Assembly: GCA_963844635.1 (NCBI GenBank)
Contig: CAWJPD010000003.1
Coordinates: forward strand, 806,001 to 870,000
Source: JAJPKK01 sp963844635
GTDB lineage: Bacteria > Pseudomonadota > Alphaproteobacteria > Rhizobiales > Xanthobacteraceae
Reading direction: 5' to 3'
Length of the DNA: 64,000 nt
Part shown: in pieces, positions 8,756-18,398 of the stretch
Layout: each line of letters starts with the position of its first letter
Position numbering within the stretch: the first letter of the stretch is position 1
Notes under the pieces: generated by a model
The model's input: only the letters and a program-made list of their open reading frames with translations
Database searches by the model: none
Told to the model about the DNA's origin: nothing
Program-made: the position numbers and the translations under genes

Positions 8756-9996
8756 TCAGCCTTGCTGCGCGTTGCGCCGATCCGATGGGAACAGATACTG
8801 GAACAAATCGCGCAGCGTATATTTGCGCTTTGGCGGCTTTTGAGTGTGTTGTTTGGCATGCTTGGCGCGGTGCCACGCCGAATGCTGCGCAAAGTCGCTG
8901 CCGCGGCCGAGCGCGCCGGTCTGGTCGAAGGGCTGCTCGACTGACGGAAGGAACTGCTGGTTTGGCGGCAATTCCCCCGATGCCGTTACCGCCTCGTCTT
9001 CGTGCGGCCTACTGCCACGCGGGTCGCGAACCGCGTGACCGGCATTCGGTGCGACGACGACTGTGACGTGAACCGGGACCGGCCCCAAATCGTGCCCGGC
9101 TTCCTTGTCCGAATCGGCGCCAGCCCCATTCGTTGCCGGCGTCGCGGCTGCGGCAGCGACGCCTGCCGGGGTCGTTTGCTTTGCAGCAGCCGCAGGCGGC
9201 GGCGCCGCTGCTTGTGCTTGCGGAACAGCCGAGAGGGCAGTCCTTACTGCGGGACTTTGATTTGCCCCAAGAACCGGCGGAGACGATGCTTGGCCCGCGG
9301 CGCGGCTGCAAGGGCGGTCCTTGCCGAGGGATTTTGCTGTGCCGTAGGAACGGGCGGGAGCGCTGCTGGTGCCTGCGCCATTGCGGAGAGTGCAGTCCGA
9401 GCCGCCGGGTTTGGCTTTGCCGCAGGCGGGGACGGAGGCGTTGCCTGTGCCGGCGCGGCCAAGGAGGCCGGCCTTGCCGCGGGTGTTTGCTTTTCCCCGG
9501 CTGGGAGGGGGGCCGCTGCCTGTGCAGACGTGGTGGATGAGGGGAGGGGCTTTGCCGACACGATTTGCTTCGCCGAAGCAGCGGGCGGAAGCTCTGGACC
9601 CATGGCGGTCGCTGACACCGGCGACTGTGGAAAAGTCTTTTTCACTTGTGGAAACGTCGCAGCGCCTGCGGTATCTGAAGGCTGAGACACCTTGAAGGGC
9701 CGCATGGTATCCGCGGCAGCCGGTTCGGACAGGCTGATGGTTTGCATCGGTCCTGGTGGCTGCGCGTCCGTGCGGGTTGCAAGCCTGGAGTGAATGGCGG
9801 CCCCGACTACCACGGGCGGCAATAGCAATATGCAGGCGCTCAGGCCAATCTGGCGCCAGCCATTGCGATACCTCGCCGCTGCTCGAATGGGTCGATCCAT
9901 CCCCAGCTCTTCAACGCCCAATGGCGGCAGCGCGAAAGACCGCCGCCGAACTTTGCTTGTCGCGAATTTCACCTGTCGCCGATGTCGCGGTGGCAA
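8756..9996 (-). CDS. Pro/Ala-rich membrane-anchored hypothetical protein (one frameshift)
   Basis: Not recognised by family. The reading frame begins at 9996, or at an internal ATG giving MDRPIRAAARYRNG. It has one membrane helix (CILLLPPVVVGAAI) and then a long Pro/Ala-rich stretch with imperfect repeats of the NPxARTALSA type. The frame closes at 9244. The next frame carries the same repeat pattern (SPAVRTALSAVPQA) without a stop down to 8756, where it ends in a basic tail (KPPKRKYTLRDLFQYLFPSD). A missing G in the GGG run near 9295 would join them into about 413 residues. Likely a periplasm-spanning protein; function unknown. Confidence 0.55.
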
Positions 9997-10251
9997 TCCC
10001 CAATTCAGGCCCGCGCGACAACCCCTGTCAGCAACATCAACCCCGAATCATAGCCCAGACAAACGGATTTATAAAACGAAGGCGGCCCAAGTGCAAGCGG
10101 GGCAAGGCAAATCGATGCAGGCCCAATCGATCCCCGCCACCGCCGCTCCTTCTGCACCGTAATCGGAGATTTCGTGACGCTCTTGTGGGGCGATGCCTGG
10201 CCCGCTTGCCGTATTGCTGGAAAAGCGGATGCCAGCCGTTATATTGCGCTC

Positions 10252-11185
10252 ATGTCGCACGGGCCGCTTTCACCGTTCAGACGCGAGAAGGGATCGGCGC
10301 GACGGCGCCGGTTCCGCCCGGTGCCCGTTCGCATGCTGGTGCCGAATGTCATCACGCTGCTCGCATTGTGCGCGGGGCTTACCTCCATTCGCCTTGCTGC
10401 CGAGGGCACGCTTGACTGGGCGATCTATGCGATCGTCTTCGCGGCCGTGCTCGACGGCATCGACGGACGGGTGGCGCGTCTTCTCAAAGGCACGTCGCGA
10501 TTCGGCGCCGAACTCGATAGCCTTGCCGACTTCGTAAATTTTGGCGTTGCCCCTGGGTTGACGCTTTACTTTTGGGATTTGCGTGAACTCAAGTCCGCAG
10601 GCTGGATCGGCGCCTTGGTGTTTGCCATTGCGGCCGGGCTGCGGCTCGCCCGTTTTAACGTCATGATCGAGGATCCCAACCGTCCGCCTTGGGCAAGCAA
10701 TTTCTTCGTCGGCATACCTGCTCCCGCCGGCGCGATCACCGTGTTGCTGCCGATCTATCTCCATTTTCTCGGATTGCCGCGCTCGGCCGACATCGCCCCG
10801 GTGACGCTCATCTACACGCTGGTGATCGCCTTGCTGATGGTGTCGCGGCTCCCGGTCTATTCCGGCAAGCGGCTCGGCACCCGCGTGCAGCCCGATTTCG
10901 TGCTGCTGGTCTTTATCGGGGTGGTGTTGTTCTTCGCGCTGCTGATCAGCTACCCATGGGAAGGTACTGACGGCGGGCACTCTCGCCTATCTTGTCAGTC
11001 TGCCGTTCGGGTTGATCGCCTACCGTAATTTCGTTCGCAGAGATGCGCAGGCTCAGACGCAATTGCCGGCGAGAGCGCCCCGACCATTCGAAAAGCCGAC
11101 CAATTCTGCGCCATCCCTCGTCGAAAAGCCCGCCGCGATCGTTCCGTTCGATCCCACCCCGCGGGATCGCCCGCAGCGCCGTTGA
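10252..11185 (+). CDS. pssA: CDP-diacylglycerol--serine O-phosphatidyltransferase (frameshift near the C-terminus)
   Basis: Makes phosphatidylserine from CDP-diacylglycerol and L-serine in the inner membrane, the first step to phosphatidylethanolamine. The CDP-alcohol phosphotransferase motif is complete (DGIDGRVAR, then FGAELDSLADFVNFG), followed by several membrane helices. The frame breaks near 10963: removing one G from GAAGGTACTG restores WEVLTAGTLAYLV and a basic Pro-rich tail ending at 11185; as read it stops at 11028. Because this enzyme is normally essential, an indel error is likelier than a real mutation. The start at 10252 gives a basic N-terminus before the first helix. Confidence 0.9.
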
Positions 11186-11198
11186 CGAGACCAGGCGA

Positions 11199-11838
11199 AT
11201 GCCGCGGACACAGACGGTTCTTGCAGCGGGTTCGCGCCACGGCGGCATCGTCGATACGTTGCTGCTCAACTTTGCCGATCGCCGCAAACAGCAGGGCTTC
11301 GTCTTTGGCGGCAAGGGAACTTGCATCGAGTTCGATTTTCCCGAGCCGCCACGGCTTCGCACCGACGATTTGCTGGTGCTCGACGACGGCACCTTGGTCG
11401 AAGTGGTTGCCGATGCCGAGCCGCTTCTCGAATTGCGTGTGACCGATTTCGCCGCTCTCGCGCGCCTCGTTTGGGTGCTCGGCAACCGTCACCTGCCGGT
11501 TCAGGTGCTTACAAATCGAATCCGCGTGTTAGGTTCGGCGCAGATGGAGGCACTGCTTGCCGAGCGGGGACTTCGCAGCGACTCCCGTTGCCGCGCCTTT
11601 TGAGCCGGATGATGCCGATATGTTCGCGCCCGCGCATGAACACGGCCCTATGGACCATCACCATCTAGATCCCCATGAGAATAACGCCGCGGGGCATCAT
11701 CATCATCATCACCACGACGATGCCGCGGGTCATCGTCATGGTGGAGAGCTTGCCGGCCACGCGGGCGGGGCGGCGCAGGAGCATCACGGACGGCACGATC
11801 ACGCAAGCAGTGCCGTGCCAGGCCACCAAAAATCGTGA
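11199..11838 (+). CDS. ureE: Urease accessory protein UreE (frameshift before the His-rich tail)
   Basis: Nickel metallochaperone for urease assembly. The N-terminal domain matches UreE (LVLDDGTLVEV, then LARLVWVLGNRHLP, about residues 66-105). The frame breaks in a GGGG run near 11568. Dropping one G continues as DFAATPVAAPFEPDDADMF and then a His-rich nickel-binding tail with a run of seven histidines, ending at 11838. It follows pssA by 13 bp. No urease structural or other accessory gene lies nearby. Confidence 0.82.
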
Positions 11839-11884
11839 GGGCGGCGGCCGATCGCAGGACCGGATTGCGCGAGGGGAGGTGAAT

Positions 11885-12253
11885 ATGCCAGTCGACATCG
11901 CGAATGTGTGGGGTGTTGCAGAAGGCGCCGTGAAGACGCGCGTGTCGCGCGGGTTTGGTGTGATCGGTGCTGCCGCACTCGCCGCATCGGTGCTGCTCCC
12001 GGTGACGGCGCCCGCGCTCGACCTCGTTGGGCCAGGGGTCACCGGCAACGATACCGGCGGCATCATTCCCTGGTCGCCCGAGATCGCCCACATCTATCGT
12101 GACATTGCCGCAGATTACTGTGCGCGCTGGAATAGGATCGCCCGCATTACCAGCGTTCATCGCCGTTATGGCGATTTTGTCGGCTTCGTCTGCCTTTATG
12201 ATCGTTACTATGATCCGCGCAAGGCGTGGTGGCTCCATTGGCATGCCGGATAG
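11885..12253 (+). CDS. Hypothetical exported protein
   Basis: 122 residues, not recognised. The start is supported by GGGAGGTGAAT immediately upstream. A long N-region and hydrophobic segment (GVIGAAALAASVLLPV, about residues 27-42) suggest an uncleaved or late-cleaved signal. The mature part is rich in aromatic residues (YCARWNRIARIT, YDRYYDPRKAWWLHW) with two cysteines. It sits just behind ureE on the same strand and could be cotranscribed. Function unknown. Confidence 0.6.
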   Translation: MPVDIANVWGVAEGAVKTRVSRGFGVIGAAALAASVLLPVTAPALDLVGPGVTGNDTGGIIPWSPEIAHIYRDIAADYCARWNRIARITSVHRRYGDFVGFVCLYDRYYDPRKAWWLHWHAG

Positions 12254-12402
12254 CGGCAGGGAACGTCGCGCCGACGGGATCGCAAACGAGCCGGGACTTT
12301 CCGCAGCTGCAAAGCGGCCGGCTCGCTTATCCCCTCACGAACCCTGCCCGCGTCGGACATGGCGATGATCAGCGACCAGCTTACCGAGTGGAGCAAGTCT
12401 GC

Positions 12403-13458
12403 TCACTGGCCCGGGACGTTGACCGCGATCTGATAGATGCTTGACCGAGCCGCGATATAAAGCGTCTTCTTGTCGGGACCGCCGAAGCCGACATTGGTCG
12501 ATTGTTCGGGTGCCCTGATGGTGCCCAAGTGCTTTGCATCGGGCGATATGATCCAAACGCCGCCCGGCCCGGTCTCATAGAGGTTGCCCTTGCTGTCGAC
12601 GCGCAGCCCGTCGGTGATGCCGCGCTCGCTCTCCTTGCTGAGATCGATGAAGAGCTTGCCGGCGGTCACGGTGCCGTCCGATTGAACTTCGTAGCGATTG
12701 ACGTAATTGTCGCGGCTGCCGTTGACATAAAGGTATTTTTCATCGGGCGAAAAAGCGAGGCCGTTGGTATTGGGCATATCCTTGACGATCAGCGTCAACT
12801 TGCCGTCCTTCCATCTGAACACGGCGTTGAAATCGAGCTCCTTGTGCGGATCCTTGTCGCGCTGGCGTAATGCGCCGTAGGTATCGGTGAAATAGATGCC
12901 GCCGTCGCGCTTGACTGCGATATCGTTGGGTCCGCCAAATCGCTTGCCTTGATAGCTGTCGGCGAGGACGGTGCGCTTGCCGTTCTTCTCGACGCGCTCG
13001 AGCGCCCGGCCGGCGAAGGTCGCAAGAATGAGGCGGCCCTGGCGATCGATGCCGAGGCCATCCGCGCCAAACATCACGAATTCCTCGAATTTTGGATCGT
13101 CGCGTTCCCGGCCATTGTTGAAGACGGGACCCCAGCGCCACGGGTCCGGTCCGTGATACCCCGCGTCGCGAAGGTAGACCGAAGCCGTGCCGTCCGGCGT
13201 GAGCTTCCACACAACGTTGCCGGGGATGTCGGTGAACAGCAGGAAGCCGCTCCTGCCTTGCTGCATCCATACCGGCCCTTCGGTGAAGCCGAACCCGCCC
13301 TTTACCAGCTCGGTCTTGGCGTTGGGCGAAACGATGGCATCGAGCGACGGATCGAGCCGCAAAACGGATGGTTCGCCCCCCGACTTCGCGGTCGCAGCCG
13401 AACTTGCGACCGCGCCTCCAAGCGCAACGGCAAGCGTGACGACGGAAATGACTCTCAT
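12403..13458 (-). CDS. SMP-30/gluconolactonase-like exported beta-propeller protein
   Basis: Predicted 351-residue secreted protein with a signal peptide (residues 1-23, ASSAATA). The body is a six-bladed SMP-30/LRE-type propeller: FTEGPVW gives the first metal-ligand Glu, GGPNDIAVKRDGGIYFTDT the Asn/Asp region, NTNGLAFSPDEKYLYV another blade, and GITDGLRVDSKGNLYETG the catalytic Asp region. Family members hydrolyse sugar lactones or act as other esterases in the periplasm; the substrate is not evident. Monocistronic. A family A repeat lies just upstream at 13490. Confidence 0.85.
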   Translation of the reverse strand: MRVISVVTLAVALGGAVASSAATAKSGGEPSVLRLDPSLDAIVSPNAKTELVKGGFGFTEGPVWMQQGRSGFLLFTDIPGNVVWKLTPDGTASVYLRDAGYHGPDPWRWGPVFNNGRERDDPKFEEFVMFGADGLGIDRQGRLILATFAGRALERVEKNGKRTVLADSYQGKRFGGPNDIAVKRDGGIYFTDTYGALRQRDKDPHKELDFNAVFRWKDGKLTLIVKDMPNTNGLAFSPDEKYLYVNGSRDNYVNRYEVQSDGTVTAGKLFIDLSKESERGITDGLRVDSKGNLYETGPGGVWIISPDAKHLGTIRAPEQSTNVGFGGPDKKTLYIAARSSIYQIAVNVPGQ

Positions 13459-13489
13459 GTTCTCCTCCCCGGTGACGCGGCACTATTCT

Positions 13490-13634
13490 TAGAGCGGGAT
13501 GCGTTCAACTTGAATTGCCTCCCGCTCGGTTCTATTTTGCGCACCCGTCGCGGACTGCGCTCGACGACGGATGCGTGTTGATTTTGCGCATGATGTTGTT
13601 CGAAAAACCTGCAACTTTACGGGATCAGGCGCTA
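13490..13634. repeat. Interspersed palindromic repeat family A, copy 2 (with nested hairpin)
   Basis: Same orientation and structure as copy 1, including the nested arms around GACGACGGATGCG. The edges read TAGAGCGGGATGCG and CAGGCGCTAGCG. It lies in the divergent intergenic region between the SMP-30-like gene and the membrane protein gene at 13792. Confidence 0.85.
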
Positions 13635-13791
13635 GCGCCACCGTATACCGAAATTGCCGTTCGCGGATTCTGACGACGTCAGCCCGTTCGTCGATCGAGG
13701 CTGTTGCGCAGGATGATACCTCCTTGTCCGGCAAAGGTATTGTTCGATGCCCGACCTTTCTTCCCCTTGACGGCTCCGAGCGAATGATCGA

Positions 13792-15108
13792 GTGAAGAGT
13801 GGGACACGGGCGGGTTTGAAATTGATTACCTCGTTTCTGCTTCTGCTGGGCCTTGTCGGCATCTCTCCGGCAATGATCTTTTTTGACGGGCCGGTGGCGC
13901 ATGCTGGCGCCGGCCTGATCGCGGCGCTCGCGGTTGGCATGGTCGCGTACGATCTCCGGCCCGGAGAGGGCACCCATCTCGGCAAGCTGGTGCGCCCTTG
14001 GGCGCTTCCGGCCTGTGTTCCAGCACTTTGGATGGCGCTGCAGGCGTCCCCGATGCCGATTGCGGATTTCGCGCATCCGATCTGGGAGGCTGCGGGGGCC
14101 GCTCTCAACATGCCTGTGGTCGGCGCGATCAGCATCGATCCGGGTATCACGCTGGCGGGATTGGGGCGGTATCTTTCGATAATTGCCGTCGTTTTCGTTG
14201 CGGCCGCGGTCGCGGTCGATCGCCGACGGGCCGAGTGGCTTCTGGTCGGGCTTTCAGGTCTGACAGGCCTGCTGGCGCTGGGCTTGGTGGTTGCCGAATT
14301 GCTGCGGTTCGGTTCGTCCCCGACAAGCCAAGGGGCAGTGATTTCGTTGCGCGCATTGTGTGCCGTAGGTGTCGTTGTTTCGGCCGCGGCCGCCGTTTAC
14401 GTGCTGGAGCAATTCGGTGCCCAGCGTCGCGGCGGAGGCCCTGGAACTGCAATGCACGCCGCTGTGATGCTCGCCCCCATGGTGGCATTCTTTATTTGCT
14501 GTTTCTCCATCGCGCGCTCGTCTTCTCCGCAGGCGGTGTTTGCGACGTCCTGCGGGATCGCGGTCTTCGTTCTCATCGTCATTGCGCGTCGGCTGGGGTT
14601 CGGACCGCGGCCGGCCTTGGCCGTCTCCGCGGCCGCCTTGTTCGTTGCGGTCTCGGTGTCTCTCAGTGGCTATGGCCACGGCGACCCGTTCCTGCGCTTT
14701 GCGAGCGCGGGCCGCGCACCGGCGGCTGAGCGAATGATGGAGGACAGCGAAATACTCGGCAGCGGCGCAGGGACCTTCGCCGCGTTGCGGCCGATCTACG
14801 GGACCGCAAAGGATGTTTCCGCCGACCCCGCCCCGCCGACCGCTGCTGCAGCAATGGTTATCGAACTCGGCCGCCCGATGTGGGTGGTTATTATTCTGCT
14901 CGCGGCGGCGGGGGCTGCCGCGCTGCTGCGCGGCGCGCTTGCGCGGGGCAGAGACTGGGTCTATCCCGCCGCGGGCGCGGGCTGCATTGTGCTGCTGACC
15001 ATCGAATCATTTACAGATGCGACTCTGTTCAACGGAGCGGTGGCGACGATGGCGGCGGCGGTGACCGGACTGGGTCTCGGACAGAGCGTGACCCGTACCG
15101 TCGAGTGA
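13792..15108 (+). CDS. Polytopic membrane protein, O-antigen ligase/polymerase-like
   Basis: 438 residues starting at GTG, with about 10-11 predicted membrane helices. The large periplasmic loop segment containing DSEILGSGAGTFAALRPIY resembles the short conserved motif in the Wzy/WaaL-type O-antigen ligase superfamily. The likely role is polymerisation or ligation of a surface polysaccharide, but the family is divergent and assignment rests on topology plus that motif. The downstream gene at 15504 may be a functional partner. Confidence 0.6.
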   Translation: MKSGTRAGLKLITSFLLLLGLVGISPAMIFFDGPVAHAGAGLIAALAVGMVAYDLRPGEGTHLGKLVRPWALPACVPALWMALQASPMPIADFAHPIWEAAGAALNMPVVGAISIDPGITLAGLGRYLSIIAVVFVAAAVAVDRRRAEWLLVGLSGLTGLLALGLVVAELLRFGSSPTSQGAVISLRALCAVGVVVSAAAAVYVLEQFGAQRRGGGPGTAMHAAVMLAPMVAFFICCFSIARSSSPQAVFATSCGIAVFVLIVIARRLGFGPRPALAVSAAALFVAVSVSLSGYGHGDPFLRFASAGRAPAAERMMEDSEILGSGAGTFAALRPIYGTAKDVSADPAPPTAAAAMVIELGRPMWVVIILLAAAGAAALLRGALARGRDWVYPAAGAGCIVLLTIESFTDATLFNGAVATMAAAVTGLGLGQSVTRTVE

Positions 15109-15503
15109 TCCCGTGCGCTTTTGGGAAATGAACTGCCTCCGCAGCGAGGTTTCCCGCTTTCCTGCTTTCCCGAGTTTCGGTGCCGTCGCGTCGAAGAGGG
15201 GGTTTTCCCGAAATAACCGGGACGACTTGCACGGCGCCGGGCTGCCGTTCAGGCGAAATTCATGGGCCGCGTGTATTGTCACAACCGGTTTGTCCCGCGT
15301 TCCCGTTCCGCCAAGTCTAACCTCAAGGACATTGATGAGAACCGGTCCAAACTTTTGCACAATTGGAACAACAATCGCGAAAACAGCTGGGCCGCCGGCA
15401 AGTCGTTCCTGTCGAGCGTCGGTCAAGTCTTGAAGCGGACGATGAAATTCGATACTTAAGTTTTCGGCAGCTGCGCGGGAACGAGTTCGGGGGAGCGGCG
15501 CGC
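15109..15503. other. Intergenic stretch without recognised gene
   Basis: About 395 bp between two genes read in the same direction. Short frames only. An open frame extends upstream of 15504 to an ATG at 15363, but that leader has no protein-like features. No terminator was recognised. Confidence 0.45.
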
Positions 15504-16433
15504 GTGTGGCACTATTTGCGGTTTGAGGTCGGCGACTGGCGCGCGTATCTGCGCGAGGCGCGACAGTTTTATTCAAGTTGGGACATGCACGAAACTGCGG
15601 ACCTGGTGCGGGGGCTGGTGCCCGCGTTCCAGGATTTCGCAGCCTCGATGTCGCGCGAGCGCATTTTGAAATGGCTTCGCTCGTTTTTTCCGGTCAAGGA
15701 AGAACGCGATGGCCACGTGAACGAAATCCGTTCCTTCCAGATTTTTCGCTACGGGATCGTTGCCGCTTCCGTCATCCTCGGTGTCGAGGCGGCATGGACC
15801 CTTGCGGCCGAGCTGATGCGACCGCCGCGGCCCGCGTTCCCAGCTGCCCCGCTGACCGCTTCCGCCGGCGACCATGAGCACAACGAAGCGGCGGCGGAAG
15901 CGGGTGCTGCGGCGCGGTTCGCCGGCCTTCGAGGCGATTTGTGGGCGGACGATGCCATGTTGCTGGCAGCCGGTCGGCTGACCGAAAACAATGGAGCGCG
16001 GCCTAGGGCGACGCCTGGAGAACTCAAGACAGCACGCGCTGCTGCGGCACGCGCTGCGCAGCTCGCGCCGCACGATTCCCGCATCTGGCTTCTGATCGCG
16101 GCCGTCGACGCCGCCCAATATGGGCGTGACCGCCGCGTCACCGCGCCACTCAAAATGTCGTATTACACCGGCCTTTACGATCCCGCGCTGATGCCGCTGC
16201 GCTTGCGGATCGCGACGCGCTCGGATGCGATCGTCGATGACGGCCTGCAGCTTCTCGTTTCAGCGGATCTTCGGGCAATCGTGAGGACGCGGCCGGATCT
16301 ACGCCCCGCCATTGCCGTCGCATATCGTGGCGCCACCGCGCAGGGCCGGATTTTCCTTGAGGACGCTGTCTACGACCTCGACCCGCAGCTTGCCGCCTCG
16401 ATCCAGCGCGTCAGCTCAGCCCGCGCGCGCTAG
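15504..16433 (+). CDS. Hypothetical single-pass membrane protein, TPR-like
   Basis: Not recognised by name. The frame is open from an ATG at 15363, but a GTG at 15504 preceded by GGGGAG begins the protein-like part (WHYLRFEVGDWRAYL). About 309 residues: a cytoplasmic N-domain, one membrane helix near residues 88-110 (YGIVAASVILGVEAAW), then an Ala-rich helical region (LKTARAAAARAAQLAPHDSRIWLLIAAVDAA) resembling a tetratricopeptide pair. It follows the O-antigen-ligase-like gene, suggesting a role in polysaccharide assembly. The stop codon abuts a family A repeat. Confidence 0.6.
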   Translation: MWHYLRFEVGDWRAYLREARQFYSSWDMHETADLVRGLVPAFQDFAASMSRERILKWLRSFFPVKEERDGHVNEIRSFQIFRYGIVAASVILGVEAAWTLAAELMRPPRPAFPAAPLTASAGDHEHNEAAAEAGAAARFAGLRGDLWADDAMLLAAGRLTENNGARPRATPGELKTARAAAARAAQLAPHDSRIWLLIAAVDAAQYGRDRRVTAPLKMSYYTGLYDPALMPLRLRIATRSDAIVDDGLQLLVSADLRAIVRTRPDLRPAIAVAYRGATAQGRIFLEDAVYDLDPQLAASIQRVSSARAR

Positions 16434-16536
16434 TTAGCGCATGATCCCGTAAAGTTGCAGACTTTTCGGACAAGATCATATTGCAAATTCAACGGAATAG
16501 GGCGGAAGGCGTTTCAAGCTGAACGCGTCCCGCTCT
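16434..16536. repeat. Interspersed palindromic repeat family A, copy 3
   Basis: Begins with TTAGCGCATGATCCCG immediately after the stop codon of the gene ending at 16433 and ends in CGTCCCGCTCT. Slightly diverged in the second half. Confidence 0.85.
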
Positions 16537-16740
16537 GGCACTTAGACTGATTGTAATTGTCGCGCAGGCCATATGCCGCTCAGGCGCGTCGACTGGATAG
16601 GCCGGAGATCGCAAGACCGCTTCCGCTGTGCAGCAGTCAACTCCGTCGCGCCCTTCGCTTTTTTTTGCCCAAGCCTCTTTGTATGCTCACCTCTGCGACG
16701 CGGGCCGAATCCCGGTACCACGTTGGCAGGATGTTCCCGG

Positions 16741-17388
16741 GTGAGACCGTTCGTCGACTTTGGCCGCGCCATTCTCTTGCGCCTGATCGGCGGGTCGGCG
16801 GATGCGATCGGGTACGTCGAGTTCGGGACCTTTGTCGGTGCAATGACAGGGAACACCGTGCTGCTAGGGATCGATCTTGCCCAGTGGCGGCCGTCCGATA
16901 TCATTTTCCATGGCTTTATCATCCTGATGTTCCTTGCGGCCGTCGTGGCCGGCCGCGTGGCCGCAATCGCAGGGCTGCCCTTGGGCATGGCTTTCGTCCT
17001 GAACGCCGCTTTGCTGGGAACGGCAGGGTTGATCGAAACCAAATGGGGGGCCGGTCTCAGCGCACTCGCGATGGGGGTGCAAAATTCTGTCGTCCGCAGT
17101 TTCGGGGGAATTACCCTCAACACCGCTTTCGTGACCGGCGATCTCGTTAAGCTCGGTTTATCGCTGGCCGAGGCCAAGCGCGCTCGACAATACAAAATCG
17201 CGTTGCTCGCCGCCGTTTGGATCGCCTATGCAGCTGGCGCGGTCGCCGGAGCGGTGGCGCTTTCGTTCACGCGCTACGCGATGGCGGTGCCCGTTCTGCT
17301 CTCGTTGGCTGCTGCTGTTGTCGAGTTCTCGTCCACGGGCCGCCGCGGGCCATCAGGCGTGAGCGGGCGCGAGCGCCCAGCGCGTTGA
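16741..17388 (+). CDS. DUF1275/YoaK-family membrane protein
   Basis: About 215 residues from the GTG at 16741; an upstream ATG at 16573 would add an unlikely leader. The family signature is visible as DAIGYVEFGTFVGAMTGNTVLLG, followed by five or six membrane helices and a second conserved block (ALAMGVQNSVVRSFGGITLNTAFVTGDLV). DUF1275 members are inner-membrane proteins of unknown transport-like function. It stands between a repeat and an unrelated exported-protein gene 53 bp downstream. Confidence 0.8.
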   Translation: MRPFVDFGRAILLRLIGGSADAIGYVEFGTFVGAMTGNTVLLGIDLAQWRPSDIIFHGFIILMFLAAVVAGRVAAIAGLPLGMAFVLNAALLGTAGLIETKWGAGLSALAMGVQNSVVRSFGGITLNTAFVTGDLVKLGLSLAEAKRARQYKIALLAAVWIAYAAGAVAGAVALSFTRYAMAVPVLLSLAAAVVEFSSTGRRGPSGVSGRERPAR

Positions 17389-17441
17389 ACTCGTGCAGGT
17401 GTCGCGTGAAATATCGCTGCAATAACAAAGGAGGGACCTCG

Positions 17442-18356
17442 ATGAACCGGGTGGCCGCGAGCGACGCAAAGAACGTGTACCGTGCCGCATGCGCGATCGT
17501 TGCGAGCGTTATCGGCGCAGCTTGCGCCATCGTGCCCGCCTCGGCCCAGAACGGGTCTCCGCAACCATCGGCGGTACCTAATTTCGCGCCGTCGAGCGAA
17601 GCCGGCTGGCTGAAAGTCCTACCCGGGGATGAATTCATTCCACCCGATGCGGGGCCTGGTCCGGTGAAGGCGGAACCGAAACACCCTTACGTCGGCGCGT
17701 TCAATCCGCTCCGTCCGGGCGCCGGCCAGCAGGAAACGGTGAAGGTCGCCGACCTCGGCAACCCCATCCTTCAGCCTTGGGTGGTAGCGCAGATGGAAAA
17801 AGCCAACGAGGAGGTGCTTGCCGGCAAAGTAGGGTTCACGGCGCGATCACGCTGCTGGCCGCACGGGATTCCCGGTTTTCTGCTTTATCCCGTCCATCCC
17901 ATCTTTTTCATCCAGTCGCCAAAGGAAGTCACGATGGTCTGGGGCCAGGACTTCCAGATGCGCCGCGTCTTTCTGGATGTGCCCCACAGCGTTAATCCGA
18001 AACCGTCATGGTACGGCGAGTCGGTCGGTCATTACGAGAATGGCGATACTCTGGTCGTCGACACCATTGGCCTGAACGACCGGACTTTTGTCGATAACTA
18101 TCGCACGCCGCACACGACCCAACTTCACGTGACTGAGCGGTTCACGATCACGAATGGCGGCCAGAACATGGAGGTGAAAGTCCATGTCGAGGACCCGGGC
18201 GCATTCAACATGCCGTGGAACGCGGTCCAACGCTATCGGCTGGACCACCGCGACGCCGAGGTGCCGCTGCACGAGATGGTCTGCGCCGAAAACAACACCG
18301 ATCATTTCAGCCAGGGACTGGTGCCGATCCCGCGTGCCGATGTCGCGGATTTCTGA
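17442..18356 (+). CDS. Exported conserved protein of unknown function
   Basis: 304 residues with a strong ribosome-binding site (AAAGGAGGG) and a signal peptide (about residues 1-36, PASAQ). The body has the pattern RRVFLDVPHSVNP, WYGESVGHYENGDTLVVDTIG, then TTQLHVTERF, seen in a large family of uncharacterised periplasmic proteins in soil bacteria. Predicted mostly beta. A pair of cysteines (RCWPHG and MVCAEN) could form a disulfide. No function can be assigned. Confidence 0.7.
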   Translation: MNRVAASDAKNVYRAACAIVASVIGAACAIVPASAQNGSPQPSAVPNFAPSSEAGWLKVLPGDEFIPPDAGPGPVKAEPKHPYVGAFNPLRPGAGQQETVKVADLGNPILQPWVVAQMEKANEEVLAGKVGFTARSRCWPHGIPGFLLYPVHPIFFIQSPKEVTMVWGQDFQMRRVFLDVPHSVNPKPSWYGESVGHYENGDTLVVDTIGLNDRTFVDNYRTPHTTQLHVTERFTITNGGQNMEVKVHVEDPGAFNMPWNAVQRYRLDHRDAEVPLHEMVCAENNTDHFSQGLVPIPRADVADF

Positions 18357-18398
18357 GTCGAGAATTGGCCGAGAATGCCCCAAACCCAATAAGCAATC

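Noticed and set aside
7680..8876. Longer N-terminus for the B3-type hydrolase starting at 8876
   Set aside because: The extra 95 residues are Arg/Ala-rich and precede a good ribosome-binding site and signal peptide at 8591.
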